Assembly (NCBI GenBank): GCA_038322575.1
Contig: JBBQGB010000047.1
Coordinates: 1-26,249 of the forward strand
Direction of reading: 5' to 3'
Source of the DNA: JACMOY01 sp038322575
GTDB lineage: Bacteria; Actinomycetota; Actinomycetes; Actinomycetales; Angustibacteraceae
DNA: 26,249 bases
In this document: piece after piece, positions 1-7,207 of the stretch
Layout: each line of letters opens with the position of its first letter
How positions within the stretch are numbered: the stretch's first letter is position 1
Notes under the pieces: model-generated
The model's input: only the letters and a program-made list of their open reading frames with translations
What the model was told of the DNA's origin: nothing
Database searches by the model: none
Program-made: the position numbers and the translations under genes

Positions 1-788
1 TGTCCATGAAGGTCAAGACCGGGATCAGCCACTGGCGGCTGCGGCCGGCCCTGGCGGTGGTCGACCCGCTGCTGACGATGACGCTGCCGCCCGAGGTCAC
101 CGCGGCGTCCGGCATGGACATCGTGTGCCATGCCGTGGAGAGCTACACCGCGCGGTACTACACGAGCTTCGACCGCAAGGAGCCCGAGGAACGGGTCACC
201 TACTGCGGCTCGAACCCGGTCTCGGACCTGTGGTGCGAGCGGGCGATGGGGGTGCTCGCGCAGTCGTTCCGGACGGCCGTGCGGGACGGGGCCGACAACA
301 TCGGGGCCCGGTCGGACATGATGATGGCCGCGACGTTCGCGGGCATGGGGTTCGGCAACGCCGGGGTGCACATCCCGCACTCGAACGCGTACCCGATCGC
401 GGGTCAGGTCAAGGACTTCTACCCCAAGGACTACCCGCACGACGAGCCGATGGTGCCGCACGGGATGTCGGTGTCGCTGACCGCGCCCGAGGCGTTCCGG
501 TTCACCTTCGAGGCCTCGCCCGAGCGGCACCTGCGGGCCGCGGCGCTGCTGGCTCCGGACGCCCCGACGTCCAACGACCCCGCCGACCAGCTGCCCGACG
601 TCCTGGCCGCGGTGATGCGCGACATCGGCATCCCCAACGGCATCGGGGCCGTCGGGTACGACGAGGGCGACATCGGTGCGCTGGTCGAGGGATCGCTGAA
701 GCAGCAGCGGTTGCTGGCCACCAGCCCGCGCCCGGTGGACGGCGATGACCTCGCCGGGATCTTCCGCCGCTCGGTCGAGAACTGGTGA
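1..788 (+). CDS. Hydroxyacid-oxoacid transhydrogenase-type iron alcohol dehydrogenase, 3' part
   Basis: This is the C-terminal part of a group III iron-containing alcohol dehydrogenase; the reading frame is open to the left edge, so the 5' end lies outside the window (first full codon at position 3). Family knowledge: the closest type, ADHFE1/HOT, oxidises 4-hydroxybutyrate to succinate semialdehyde while reducing 2-oxoglutarate. Seen here: the metal-ligand segment SGMDIVCHAVESY, the segment GFGNAGVHIPHSNAYPI and a third histidine in VPHGMSVSLT, which together match the Fe-ADH ligand set. The AGVH...YPI and VPHG blocks with the KDY insertion between them resemble HOT more than simple alcohol dehydrogenases, and this is the reason for the specific call. 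The gene ends four bases before the FmdB gene, so the two are probably cotranscribed. Substrate is inferred, not shown. Confidence 0.85.
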   Translation, partial: SMKVKTGISHWRLRPALAVVDPLLTMTLPPEVTAASGMDIVCHAVESYTARYYTSFDRKEPEERVTYCGSNPVSDLWCERAMGVLAQSFRTAVRDGADNIGARSDMMMAATFAGMGFGNAGVHIPHSNAYPIAGQVKDFYPKDYPHDEPMVPHGMSVSLTAPEAFRFTFEASPERHLRAAALLAPDAPTSNDPADQLPDVLAAVMRDIGIPNGIGAVGYDEGDIGALVEGSLKQQRLLATSPRPVDGDDLAGIFRRSVENW

Positions 789-792
789 CGGC

Positions 793-1182
793 ATGCCCAT
801 CTACGAGCTGACCTGCGAGCAGGGCCACCGCTTCGAGGTGGTGCAGTCGTTCACCGCGGCGCTGCCGCCGTGCGCCTGCGGCGGCCCGACCCGCAAGGTG
901 CCGTCGTCATTCGGGATCGGTGGTGCGGCGGCCAGCCGGCTGCCGCCGTCCGCCGCGATGATGCCGCAGACCTGGAAGGGCACCCACCGGGGCGACCGCG
1001 ACTACGTCACCTCGTTGCGCCGCACCGCCGACCAACGGCGCGACCTCGAGGCCCGGCACCCCGAGCTGCGCGGCGACACCCGGCCGGTGCTGGCGCACGA
1101 GGGCCAGTTCGAGAAGGTGCCGCTGCGGGCCGGCGACGCCGTCCCGGCACCGGCGCCCCGCCCCCACCCGCACCCGCACTGA
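793..1182 (+). CDS. FmdB-type zinc-ribbon protein
   Basis: A 129-residue protein whose N-terminus is a FmdB-family zinc ribbon: MPIYEL, Cys8, His12, then CAC at residues 27-29, followed by a glycine pair. Family members begin almost invariably with MP-x-Y-E and are often annotated as putative regulators because the founding member sits beside formamidase genes; the molecular role is unproven. I chose the ATG at 793 because the zinc-ribbon alignment starts exactly there, although the frame is open further upstream. The second half (from about residue 45) is charged, predicted to be flexible, and ends in a His/Pro-rich run. It follows the dehydrogenase by four bases, which suggests one transcript. 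A clear Shine-Dalgarno is not visible. Confidence 0.75.
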   Translation: MPIYELTCEQGHRFEVVQSFTAALPPCACGGPTRKVPSSFGIGGAAASRLPPSAAMMPQTWKGTHRGDRDYVTSLRRTADQRRDLEARHPELRGDTRPVLAHEGQFEKVPLRAGDAVPAPAPRPHPHPH

Positions 1183-1189
1183 CCCGACC

Positions 1190-1220
1190 GCACCTTGCGG
1201 CGAAGGTGCCGGATCCCGGC
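1190..1220. terminator. Bidirectional hairpin between convergent genes
   Basis: A perfect 7-bp stem (GCACCTT at 1190-1196 with AAGGTGC at 1203-1209, 6-base loop) is followed at once by a second 5-bp stem (GCCGG 1208-1212 with CCGGC 1216-1220). The pair fills the 39-base gap between the FmdB stop and the MMPL stop. It lacks a long T-run, as usual for high-GC actinobacteria. Confidence 0.55.
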
Positions 1221-1221
1221 A

Positions 1222-3468
1222 TCACTCCTCGCGGACGCCGATCCGCCGGTGCAGCGCGACCAGGGGCGCCGGGGCCCACCAGTTGGCCCGCCCGGCCAGC
1301 CGCATCAGCGCCGGGACGAGCAGCCCGCGCACCACGGTGGCGTCGAGCAGGATGGCGAACGCGACCCCGAAGCCGAGCTGCTTGATGCTGGTGACGCCGC
1401 TGCTGACGAAGCTGGCGAAGACGACCGCCAGCAGCACGGCCGCCGCGGTGATGATGCGGCCCGAGCGCTGCAGCCCGAGCACCACCGCGGTGCGGGTGTC
1501 GCTGCCGCGCCCGTGCTCCTCGGCGATCCGTGAGATGAGGAACACCTCGTAGTCCATCGACAGCGCGAAGGCGACGACCGCGATCAGCACGGCCATGGAC
1601 GTGTCGACCGCGCCGGTGACCGTGAAGTCCCCCACCAGCCACCGCAGGTGGCCGTCCTGGAAGATCCAGACGAGCGTTCCCAAGGTCGCCATCAGGCTGA
1701 ACACGTTGAGCAACAACGCCTTGATGGGGATCACCACGCTGCCGGTGAAGGCGAACAGCAGCACCAGGGTCGCCACGGCCACCCACAGCAGCGCCCACCG
1801 ACCCTGGCGGCCGATCGCGCTCTGCGAGTCGGCGAACTGCGCCGCGTCCCCGCCCACCAGGGCTCCGCTCACCGGGGCCGGCACCGCGCGCACCGCACCG
1901 ACCAGGTCGCGGCCGGCCCCGGTGCGGGGTGCGACGTCGGCCACCACCCGCAGCCGGACGTCCGCGCCGGCGGTGTACGACGCCGGCTGGCCGTTGGGCG
2001 CGACGGCGGCTCCCCCGACGAGCACCTGGGTCGGGGTCGTCACCGACGCGACGTGCGGCAGCCGGGACAGCGCCGTCGCGTACGCCGTGACGGCCCCGCG
2101 GTCAGCGGCGGCCCCGGGCAGGACGACGTCGACCGGGTTGCCCTCCTGCCCGGTGAACCGCTGCGACAGCACCTGCGCCGCGACCGCGACGGGGTGGTCC
2201 GCGGGCAGGATGCGCTGGTCGGGCTGCGCGAACGAGACCGAGAGCACCGGTGCGGCCAGCACGAGCAGGCCCGCGACCACCACCGTGAGGACCGCCACCG
2301 GACGGCGCATCACCGCCGTGGCGATCCGCGACCACGCGCCCACGTCGCGGGGGGCGAGGTCGCGGCGGACGAGGCGCCACCGGTCGACCCGGCGTCCGAG
2401 CAGGGCGAGCGCGGCCGGCAGCGCGGTGAGAGCGGCGAGCACCGCCATGCCGGTCGCGGCGATGCCGGCGTAGCCGAACGAGCGCAGGAAGTACTGCGGG
2501 AAGAACGTCATCGACGCCAGAACGACCATGACCGTGGCACCCGAGAACAGCACGGTGCGCCCAGCGGTGGCAACGGTCCGGGCGACGGCGGCCGCGGGTT
2601 CGTGGCCGTCCCGCAGCTCCTCGCGGTAGCGGGTGACCACCAGCAGCGCGTAGTCGATACCCAGACCCAGGCCGAGGCCGGTGATGAGGTTGAGCGCGAA
2701 GATCGAGACGTCGGTGGTGAGCGACACGAGCCACACGAGGAAGAAGCTGCCGATGACCGACCCGAGGGCGACGAGGAACGGCAACCCGGCGGCCACCACG
2801 CCACCGAAGACGAGCAGCAGCAGCACGAACGTCACCGGGACGGCGACCGCCTCGGCGCGGGCCAGGTCCGCGGTGATCTGGGTGTTGAGGGCCTCGTTGA
2901 CGGTCTCGGCGCCGCCGACGTACGTCGTGAGGCCGGGTTCGGCGGCGTCGACGCGCTCGGTCAGCTGCCGCACGGCTGTGGCGACGTCGGCGCGGCCGCT
3001 GACGCTGGTGGCCGTGGTCTGCACCAGCACCTGGCCGGTGCGGCCGTCGTCGCCGCGCAGCACCGCGGGCCGGCCCGACGTCCAGTACGACACGACACCC
3101 TCGACACCGGGCACCCGGCCGATCCGGGCGACCAGGCCGCCGGCCCGCGCGGCGCCGGTGGCGTCGTCGACGCCCGCGGCCACGTCGACGGCGACCACGG
3201 CGACCGGGTCGTGCACCCCGAACCGGTCGGCGAGCACCGTGCGGGCCCTGGCCGACTCGCTGCCCGGGTCGTCGTAGCCGCCGGTCTGCAGCTGCGGGAA
3301 GAGCCCGGCCCCGAGCACCGCCATCACGGCGACGGTCACCGCGAACAGGGCGAGCACCCGCCCGGGGTGGCGGGCCATCACGGCCCCGAGGCGGTGCAGT
3401 GAGGTGGGCCGTGCGGCCACCTGGACACGAGCGGACGAGGATCGCGGAGTGATCTGAACGCTGTTCAT
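1222..3468 (-). CDS. MMPL/RND-family membrane exporter
   Basis: A 748-residue member of the MMPL branch of the RND superfamily. These inner-membrane pumps use the proton gradient and, in actinobacteria, export lipids, siderophores or hydrophobic drugs. The sequence has the two-fold repeat expected: a first TM segment (about residues 35-55) after an Arg-rich start, a large external loop, a bundle of five TMs containing GLGLGLGIDYALLVV, then the repeat with a second external loop and a final bundle containing FALSMDYEVFLISRIAEEH. The GxxxDY and SMDYE segments carry the conserved TM4/TM10 aspartates used for proton relay. Length is at the short end for MmpL proteins. The ATG at 3468 was preferred to a TTG at 3504 because the latter lies inside the promoter. 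The divergent TetR gene is the likely regulator. Substrate unknown. Confidence 0.9.
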   Translation of the reverse strand: MNSVQITPRSSSARVQVAARPTSLHRLGAVMARHPGRVLALFAVTVAVMAVLGAGLFPQLQTGGYDDPGSESARARTVLADRFGVHDPVAVVAVDVAAGVDDATGAARAGGLVARIGRVPGVEGVVSYWTSGRPAVLRGDDGRTGQVLVQTTATSVSGRADVATAVRQLTERVDAAEPGLTTYVGGAETVNEALNTQITADLARAEAVAVPVTFVLLLLVFGGVVAAGLPFLVALGSVIGSFFLVWLVSLTTDVSIFALNLITGLGLGLGIDYALLVVTRYREELRDGHEPAAAVARTVATAGRTVLFSGATVMVVLASMTFFPQYFLRSFGYAGIAATGMAVLAALTALPAALALLGRRVDRWRLVRRDLAPRDVGAWSRIATAVMRRPVAVLTVVVAGLLVLAAPVLSVSFAQPDQRILPADHPVAVAAQVLSQRFTGQEGNPVDVVLPGAAADRGAVTAYATALSRLPHVASVTTPTQVLVGGAAVAPNGQPASYTAGADVRLRVVADVAPRTGAGRDLVGAVRAVPAPVSGALVGGDAAQFADSQSAIGRQGRWALLWVAVATLVLLFAFTGSVVIPIKALLLNVFSLMATLGTLVWIFQDGHLRWLVGDFTVTGAVDTSMAVLIAVVAFALSMDYEVFLISRIAEEHGRGSDTRTAVVLGLQRSGRIITAAAVLLAVVFASFVSSGVTSIKQLGFGVAFAILLDATVVRGLLVPALMRLAGRANWWAPAPLVALHRRIGVREE

Positions 3469-3504
3469 ATGCGGAACCCTGGCAGGCGATGTGAACACTG
3501 TCAA
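3455..3504. promoter_or_regulatory. Probable TetR operator: perfect palindrome plus imperfect copy
   Basis: TGAACGCTGTTCA at 3455-3467 is a perfect inverted repeat (5-bp arms, 3-base centre) that overlaps the MMPL start codon. A near copy, TGAACACTGTCAA, lies at 3492-3504 between the two divergent genes and covers promoter elements for both. The spacing between the copies is 37 bases. Binding by the adjacent TetR protein is inferred. Confidence 0.55.
3476..3504 (-). promoter_or_regulatory. Promoter for the MMPL gene, possibly leaderless
   Basis: On the minus strand TTGACA (3504-3499) is a perfect -35 box. After 17 bases comes CAGGGT (3481-3476), a weak -10. Transcription would then start at or close to the ATG at 3468, which gives little or no leader; no Shine-Dalgarno is seen. 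Confidence 0.45.
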
Positions 3505-3519
3505 GACTCGGGCTACGAT
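3490..3519 (+). promoter_or_regulatory. Leaderless promoter for the tetR gene
   Basis: TACGAT at 3514-3519 is a good -10 box. The GTG at 3527 lies seven bases after it, exactly where a transcript would begin, so the message is probably leaderless. The -35 position is occupied by TGTGAA/GTGAAC (3490-3496), inside the second operator copy. Confidence 0.5.
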
Positions 3520-3526
3520 GAGTTTC

Positions 3527-4129
3527 GTGACTGCGACCGTTCCCTACCACCACGGCGACCTGCGCGAGGCGCTGTCCGCCGAGGCGTTCGAGCAGGTCAG
3601 GACCAGGGGCGGGGACGCCGTGTCGCTGCGGGCCGTGGCCCAGGCCGTGGGCGTCAGCGCGAGCGCGGCGTACCACCACTTCCCCGACAAGACGGCCCTG
3701 ATGCAGGAGGTCGGCCACCGGGGCAGTCTCGAGCTCGACCGGCGGACGCTGCTCGCCGCCGACGCCGTGCGGGGACGGGGACGTCGCGCGGCGACCGAGC
3801 GGCTGCGCGCCTGCGGAGCCGCCTACATCGGGTTCGCCCAGGACGAGCCGCACCTGTTCCGGCACACGTTCGGTCCTGACTGCGCGGGCAGCGCGCCGAC
3901 GGGCGACAAGGCCAAGGACAGCGCCAGCTACCGCACCCTCGGACGGTGTCTGGACGACCTCGACCGCCTGGGACTGCTGAACGCACCCCGTGCGGGCCTG
4001 GACCTGATGACCTGGTCGGCCGTGCACGGGTTCGCGTCGCTGCTGATCGAGGGCATCATCCCCGTCGACGCGACCGAGCCGCTGATGGCGACGCTGTCAT
4101 CGGTGCTCGTGCGCTCTCCGACACGGTGA
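3527..4129 (+). CDS. TetR/AcrR-family transcriptional regulator
   Basis: A 200-residue TetR-family repressor. The N-terminal helix-turn-helix is clear: YHHGDLREAL, then DAVSLRAVAQAVGVSASAAYHHFPDKTALM at about residues 28-57. The C-terminal half (AAYIGFAQDEPHLFRHTFG...) resembles the WHG-type ligand-binding domain of many actinobacterial TetR proteins; it would bind a small hydrophobic inducer. I took GTG 3527 as start because of the -10 box seven bases upstream; ATG 3518 would add three residues but overlaps that box, and GTG 3491 lies in the operator. It is divergent from the MMPL exporter with palindromes between them, the classic layout of a self-regulated efflux pair. Ligand unknown. Confidence 0.85.
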   Translation: MTATVPYHHGDLREALSAEAFEQVRTRGGDAVSLRAVAQAVGVSASAAYHHFPDKTALMQEVGHRGSLELDRRTLLAADAVRGRGRRAATERLRACGAAYIGFAQDEPHLFRHTFGPDCAGSAPTGDKAKDSASYRTLGRCLDDLDRLGLLNAPRAGLDLMTWSAVHGFASLLIEGIIPVDATEPLMATLSSVLVRSPTR

Positions 4130-4176
4130 CCGACGGGTGCGCCGTCGGCCCGTGACCGCGGCCGCGACGGAAACCA

Positions 4177-4204
4177 TGCAACCGTCGGCGGGTTGTGGCA
4201 CGAA
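4177..4204 (+). promoter_or_regulatory. ECF-sigma promoter upstream of the sigma factor gene
   Basis: TGCAACCGTC (4177-4186), then 14 bases, then CGAA (4201-4204). Read as -35 GCAACC and -10 CGAA the spacer is 17 bases. The same two blocks with identical spacing precede the DUF4397 gene at 5491. The -35 has the AACC core typical of ECF promoters. The predicted start falls near the GTG at 4214, so the transcript may be leaderless. Confidence 0.65.
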
Positions 4205-4213
4205 GATCGTGGT

Positions 4214-4795
4214 GTGGAGGACGACGACCGGTTGGGGCAGCGCCTGGCCGCCGGCGACGAGTCGGCCGTCGCCGACTGCTACGCGCGGTACGGGCCGACC
4301 GTCCTCGCCTACCTGCGCCGGCACGTCGGTCCCGACGAGGCCGAGGACGTCCTGCAGCGCACCTTCGTCGAGCTGTGGCAGCACGCCCGACGGTACGACC
4401 CGCACCGCAGCCTGTCGGGCTGGATCTTCACCATCGCCCGCCGGCGCGCGATCGACGCACTGCGGCGCCGTCGTCCGGGCGTGGTGCCCCTGCAGACCGT
4501 GCGTGACCTGGTCGGCGAGGACGGCCGTGAGCTGGCCGAGCGGTTCGCCTGGGCGGCGGACGTGCGGGCGGCTCTGGCGCACCTGCCCCACGCCCAGCGT
4601 GAGACGCTGGAACTGGCCTATTTCGCCGACCGCACCCAGACCGACATCGCCCGCCTGATGGACGTGCCGCTCGGGACGGTCAAGGCCCGCATGGCCCGGG
4701 GTACCAAGGCTCTGGGCGCGCTGCTGGCGCAGGACGGCGCGATGGTCGCGCGGGGTGCGCACCGGATCCGGGACGAGGGGGGTGCGCGCGAGTGA
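4214..4795 (+). CDS. ECF RNA polymerase sigma factor (SigK-like)
   Basis: A 193-residue group IV sigma factor that directs RNA polymerase to a small set of promoters. Region 2 is seen at about residues 20-83 (YARYGPTVLAYLRRHVG, AEDVLQRTFVELWQ, LSGWIFTIARRRAIDALRRR). Region 4 follows at about 120-175 (LPHAQRETLELAYFADRTQTDIARLMDVPLGTVKARMARG), with its helix-turn-helix. There is no extra C-terminal domain beyond a short charged tail. GTG 4214 was chosen because it follows the predicted -10 by nine bases and opens directly into the sigma domain; a TTG at 4193 would lie inside the promoter. The anti-sigma gene overlaps by four bases. The pairing with an RskA-like anti-sigma and a secreted surface protein recalls SigK/RskA of mycobacteria. 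Confidence 0.9.
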   Translation: MEDDDRLGQRLAAGDESAVADCYARYGPTVLAYLRRHVGPDEAEDVLQRTFVELWQHARRYDPHRSLSGWIFTIARRRAIDALRRRRPGVVPLQTVRDLVGEDGRELAERFAWAADVRAALAHLPHAQRETLELAYFADRTQTDIARLMDVPLGTVKARMARGTKALGALLAQDGAMVARGAHRIRDEGGARE

Positions 4796-5469
4796 GCGGT
4801 GTCGACGTCCCCACCGACGACCTCCTGGCCCTGCTGCGCGGCGACCTCGCCCGGGCGCGTGCCATCGAGGTCGTCGACCACCTGCGCGGCTGCGCGGACT
4901 GCCGCCGCGACATGGTCGACGTGGCTGCAACTCACGGCTCGCTCACGGCCGCCCGCCGGGTGCTGGAGCCGACCCCGGTTCCCGCGGCGGACGACGGGCC
5001 GCCTGCCGCCCACCTGCCACCCCTGCGTCTGCCGGCCGCCCGACTTCCCAGGCGTCGCTGGCTCGCCGGTGCTGCCGCAGTGGCCGTGGTGGCCACGGCC
5101 CTGGCGTCCGGCGTCCTGATGGGCCGGCGTGACCAACCGGTCGGCACGGTGGCGTCGGTGCCGTTGCAGCCGGTGAGCGGCAGCGCAGCGGGACGAGTCA
5201 CGATGAGCGGTCCTGCCGCGACGACCGCGATGACCATCTCGACCCAGCGCCTGCCGGACGCCGGGTCCGGGCGGTACTACTACGCCTGGCTACTCGACCC
5301 CGCGACGAACAAGATGCTGCCGCTCGGCCTGGTCAGCGCCACCGCGGCGACGCACTTCGAGGTCTCCAGCGCCCTGGTGCGGCGCTACCACGCGGTCGAC
5401 ATCAGCCTGCAGTCCGACGACGGCAACCCGGCGCACTCGGCCACGTCGGTGCTGCGGGCGACCTACTGA
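4792..5469 (+). CDS. RskA-like transmembrane anti-sigma factor
   Basis: A 225-residue membrane protein. The cytoplasmic N-terminus carries a zinc-associated anti-sigma motif, His30-x3-Cys34-x2-Cys37 (DHLRGCADCRRD). A Pro-rich linker leads to three arginines and one TM helix at about residues 90-111. The external part (about 115-225) matches the anti-sigma-K type C-terminal domain: TISTQRLPDAGSGRYYYAWLLDP and a closing HSATSVLRATY. Known members hold the ECF factor at the membrane until regulated proteolysis releases it. The start overlaps the sigma stop as GTGA, so the two are translationally coupled. The signal it senses is not evident. Confidence 0.88.
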   Translation: MSGVDVPTDDLLALLRGDLARARAIEVVDHLRGCADCRRDMVDVAATHGSLTAARRVLEPTPVPAADDGPPAAHLPPLRLPAARLPRRRWLAGAAAVAVVATALASGVLMGRRDQPVGTVASVPLQPVSGSAAGRVTMSGPAATTAMTISTQRLPDAGSGRYYYAWLLDPATNKMLPLGLVSATAATHFEVSSALVRRYHAVDISLQSDDGNPAHSATSVLRATY

Positions 5470-5490
5470 CCGAGAGTTCTCGGGACCGGG

Positions 5491-5518
5491 TGCAACCGTC
5501 GCGGGGGGTCGGCGCGAA
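5491..5518 (+). promoter_or_regulatory. Second copy of the ECF-sigma promoter, upstream of DUF4397 gene
   Basis: TGCAACCGTC (5491-5500), 14 bases, CGAA (5515-5518): same blocks and spacing as at 4177-4204, while the spacer itself differs. The start would lie near 5525, leaving a leader of about 45 bases with AGGAG (5560-5564) five bases before the ATG at 5570. Confidence 0.65.
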
Positions 5519-5569
5519 ACACCAGTCAGGCGCCCGGACGGGTGCCGTCAGCCCAGCCGAGGAGCTCCT

Positions 5570-6403
5570 ATGCCCCGTTCGTTCGCCTCCACCGCGCTGC
5601 GCCTGGTCGCCGGCGCCGCCCTGGTCGTGGCCCCGCTCGCTGTCGTCGGGTCGGCATCCGCAGCCACCGGCATGGCCCAGGTCACGGTCGTACACGGCAT
5701 CCCCGACACCCCCGTCGACGTGTACGTCGACGGGGCGAAGGCGTTGTCCGACTTCACGTTCAAGACGGTGACCGGCCCGATCTCACTGCCGGCCGGCCCG
5801 CACGACGTCGCCGTGCGCAAGGCGGGCGACCCCAAGAGCGCCGCCCCGATCCTGAAGGCGACGGCAACCCTGACCGCCGGCGAGAACGCCACGATCGTCG
5901 CCAACCTCACCGCCGACGGCAAGCCCGCTCTGACGCCGTTCGTGAACCCCTCGACCGCGGTGCCGTCCAGCATGGGCCGGCTGGTCGTCCGCCACACCGC
6001 GGCGGCTCCCGCCGTCGACGTGCTCGCCGGTGGCAAGGCAGTGATCAGCGGGCTGACCAACCCGAAGTCGGCGTCGCTGATGGTCCCCGCCGGGACCGTG
6101 GCTGCCTCGGTGGCGGCGGCCGGCACGACCAAGCCGGTCATCGGCCCGGTCTCGCTGGCCCTCAAGGGCGGCTCGACGACCATCGTCTACGCCATCGGCA
6201 GCCTCAGCGGGGGCACCCTGACGGCCGTCACCCAGACGTACGCCAGCGGGTCGTCCATGCCGACGTCGGTCGCGGCGGGCTCAGGCGGGCAGGCCGCGGA
6301 CGCCGGCACGCCCACCCTGGCGCTGGGTCTCATCGCCGCCGGGCTGGTGCTGGTCGGCGCCACCACGGTGCGCCCGCGCCGTCGGGTTACCGACCGGGCG
6401 TGA
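5570..6403 (+). CDS. Exported DUF4397 surface protein
   Basis: A 277-residue protein with a signal peptide (basic start, hydrophobic core LVAGAALVVAPLAVVGSASAA, cleavage near residue 30). The DUF4397 domain follows: MAQVTVVHGIPDTPVDVYVDG at about residues 36-56, repeated more loosely near 140-165 (MGRLVVRHTAAAPAVDVLAGG). Two such beta-rich modules fill the secreted part. A C-terminal hydrophobic stretch (about 246-265, TLALGLIAAGLVLVGA) followed by RPRRR would anchor it to the membrane. Just before the helix I see DAGTP but no clear LPxTG or LAxTG sorting signal. It has its own ECF-type promoter and overlaps the sortase gene, so it is the probable main output of the sigma factor and a candidate sortase substrate. 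DUF4397 has no proven biochemical function. Confidence 0.85.
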   Translation: MPRSFASTALRLVAGAALVVAPLAVVGSASAATGMAQVTVVHGIPDTPVDVYVDGAKALSDFTFKTVTGPISLPAGPHDVAVRKAGDPKSAAPILKATATLTAGENATIVANLTADGKPALTPFVNPSTAVPSSMGRLVVRHTAAAPAVDVLAGGKAVISGLTNPKSASLMVPAGTVAASVAAAGTTKPVIGPVSLALKGGSTTIVYAIGSLSGGTLTAVTQTYASGSSMPTSVAAGSGGQAADAGTPTLALGLIAAGLVLVGATTVRPRRRVTDRA

Positions 6404-7101
6404 GCTCGTCCCCCACCGGACGCCGCGGACCGGGTGCCTTGCGCCCGGTCGGCGGTGTCCTCGGCGTGCTGCTCGTTGTGGGCGGCGGGACGGCGGCCCT
6501 GCACGACCGGCGTCCCGCGTTCGAGCCCGCCGGCACCCTGCCAGCCGCCACCACCGCGGACGCCCCCCGGCCGGCGTCCCCGTCGACCGCGGCCACACCG
6601 ACGTCCGGACCGACGCCGACCACCGGCGCCACGCCGCTCGGCGTCCTGGTCGACGCCTCGTTCCGGCCGCGCCGACTGCGGGTGGCGGCTCTGGGGGTGG
6701 ACGCCCCCGTCGTCCCCGTGGGCACGCAGGGCAGCGGTGCGCTGACCATCCCCCCCGACCCGGCCGACGTCGGCTGGTGGGCGGCCGGTGCCGCCCCGGG
6801 ATCCCCGGTGGGCACCGTCGTCCTGGCCGGGCACGTCGACACCGCCGCGGCCGGCCGGGGGGCGCTGTTCGAGCTGGAGCGGGCGCCGGTCGGAGCCCGC
6901 GTCCGGCTCACCGGCCCGGGTGGCAGCGCCACCTACGAGGTACAGGCCCGACGGCGCTACGCCAAGGCCCAGCTGCCGTGGCGAACGCTGTTCGCCCAGA
7001 CCCGCTCCCCGCGCCTGGTGCTGGTCACCTGCGGGGGCGACTTCGATCCCGCGACCGGCCACTACACCGACAACGTCGTGGTGGTCGCGACGCCGGTGTG
7101 A
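6400..7101 (+). CDS. Sortase (class E/F-like)
   Basis: A 233-residue membrane-anchored cysteine transpeptidase. One TM helix near residues 14-28 (LRPVGGVLGVLLVVGGGTAAL) is followed by a Pro/Thr-rich linker (about 35-80) and the sortase barrel. The catalytic His is in LAGHVDT (His145) and the Cys in LVTCGGDFD (Cys211). After the Cys the protein ends with ATGHYTDNVVVVATPV, and this stretch holds no arginine, although sortases usually use one near this place. The start is GTG 6400, overlapping the DUF4397 stop as GTGA; the frame is open far upstream, but that part overlaps the DUF4397 gene. The neighbour is the likely substrate or partner. Such enzymes attach proteins to cell wall or to other proteins outside the membrane. 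Confidence 0.85.
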   Translation: MSSSPTGRRGPGALRPVGGVLGVLLVVGGGTAALHDRRPAFEPAGTLPAATTADAPRPASPSTAATPTSGPTPTTGATPLGVLVDASFRPRRLRVAALGVDAPVVPVGTQGSGALTIPPDPADVGWWAAGAAPGSPVGTVVLAGHVDTAAAGRGALFELERAPVGARVRLTGPGGSATYEVQARRRYAKAQLPWRTLFAQTRSPRLVLVTCGGDFDPATGHYTDNVVVVATPV

Positions 7102-7107
7102 CCACCC

Positions 7108-7140
7108 TGGGCCCTGACCTCGGGCGGCGATGCGGGCCCA
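7108..7140 (+). terminator. Possible hairpin after the sortase gene
   Basis: TGGGCCC (7108-7114) pairs perfectly with GGGCCCA (7134-7140) across a 19-base loop, seven bases after the sortase stop. No T-run. It could end the sigma-regulon transcript, but the loop is long. Confidence 0.3.
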
Positions 7141-7207
7141 CGAGTGGCACAGTCGTCGCGTCCGGGCGAGATGTCCGGTTCTTCACGCGGCGAGAGGTGC
7201 GGCACCC

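Noticed and set aside
1648..3402. A 584-residue open frame on the plus strand opposite the MMPL gene
   Set aside because: It is Arg/Gly/His/Asp-rich with no domain, and lies fully antisense to a clear RND transporter; long antisense frames are normal at this GC content.
5842..5880. GCAACC at 5864-5869 as a third ECF promoter
   Set aside because: It is inside the DUF4397 coding region, lacks the TGCAACCGTC context and has no CGAA at the right distance before a gene.
5542..6399. Upstream extension of the sortase frame to give a 519-residue protein
   Set aside because: This part overlaps the whole DUF4397 gene and reads as Arg/Gly-rich low complexity; the sortase begins naturally at GTG 6400 with a stop-start overlap.
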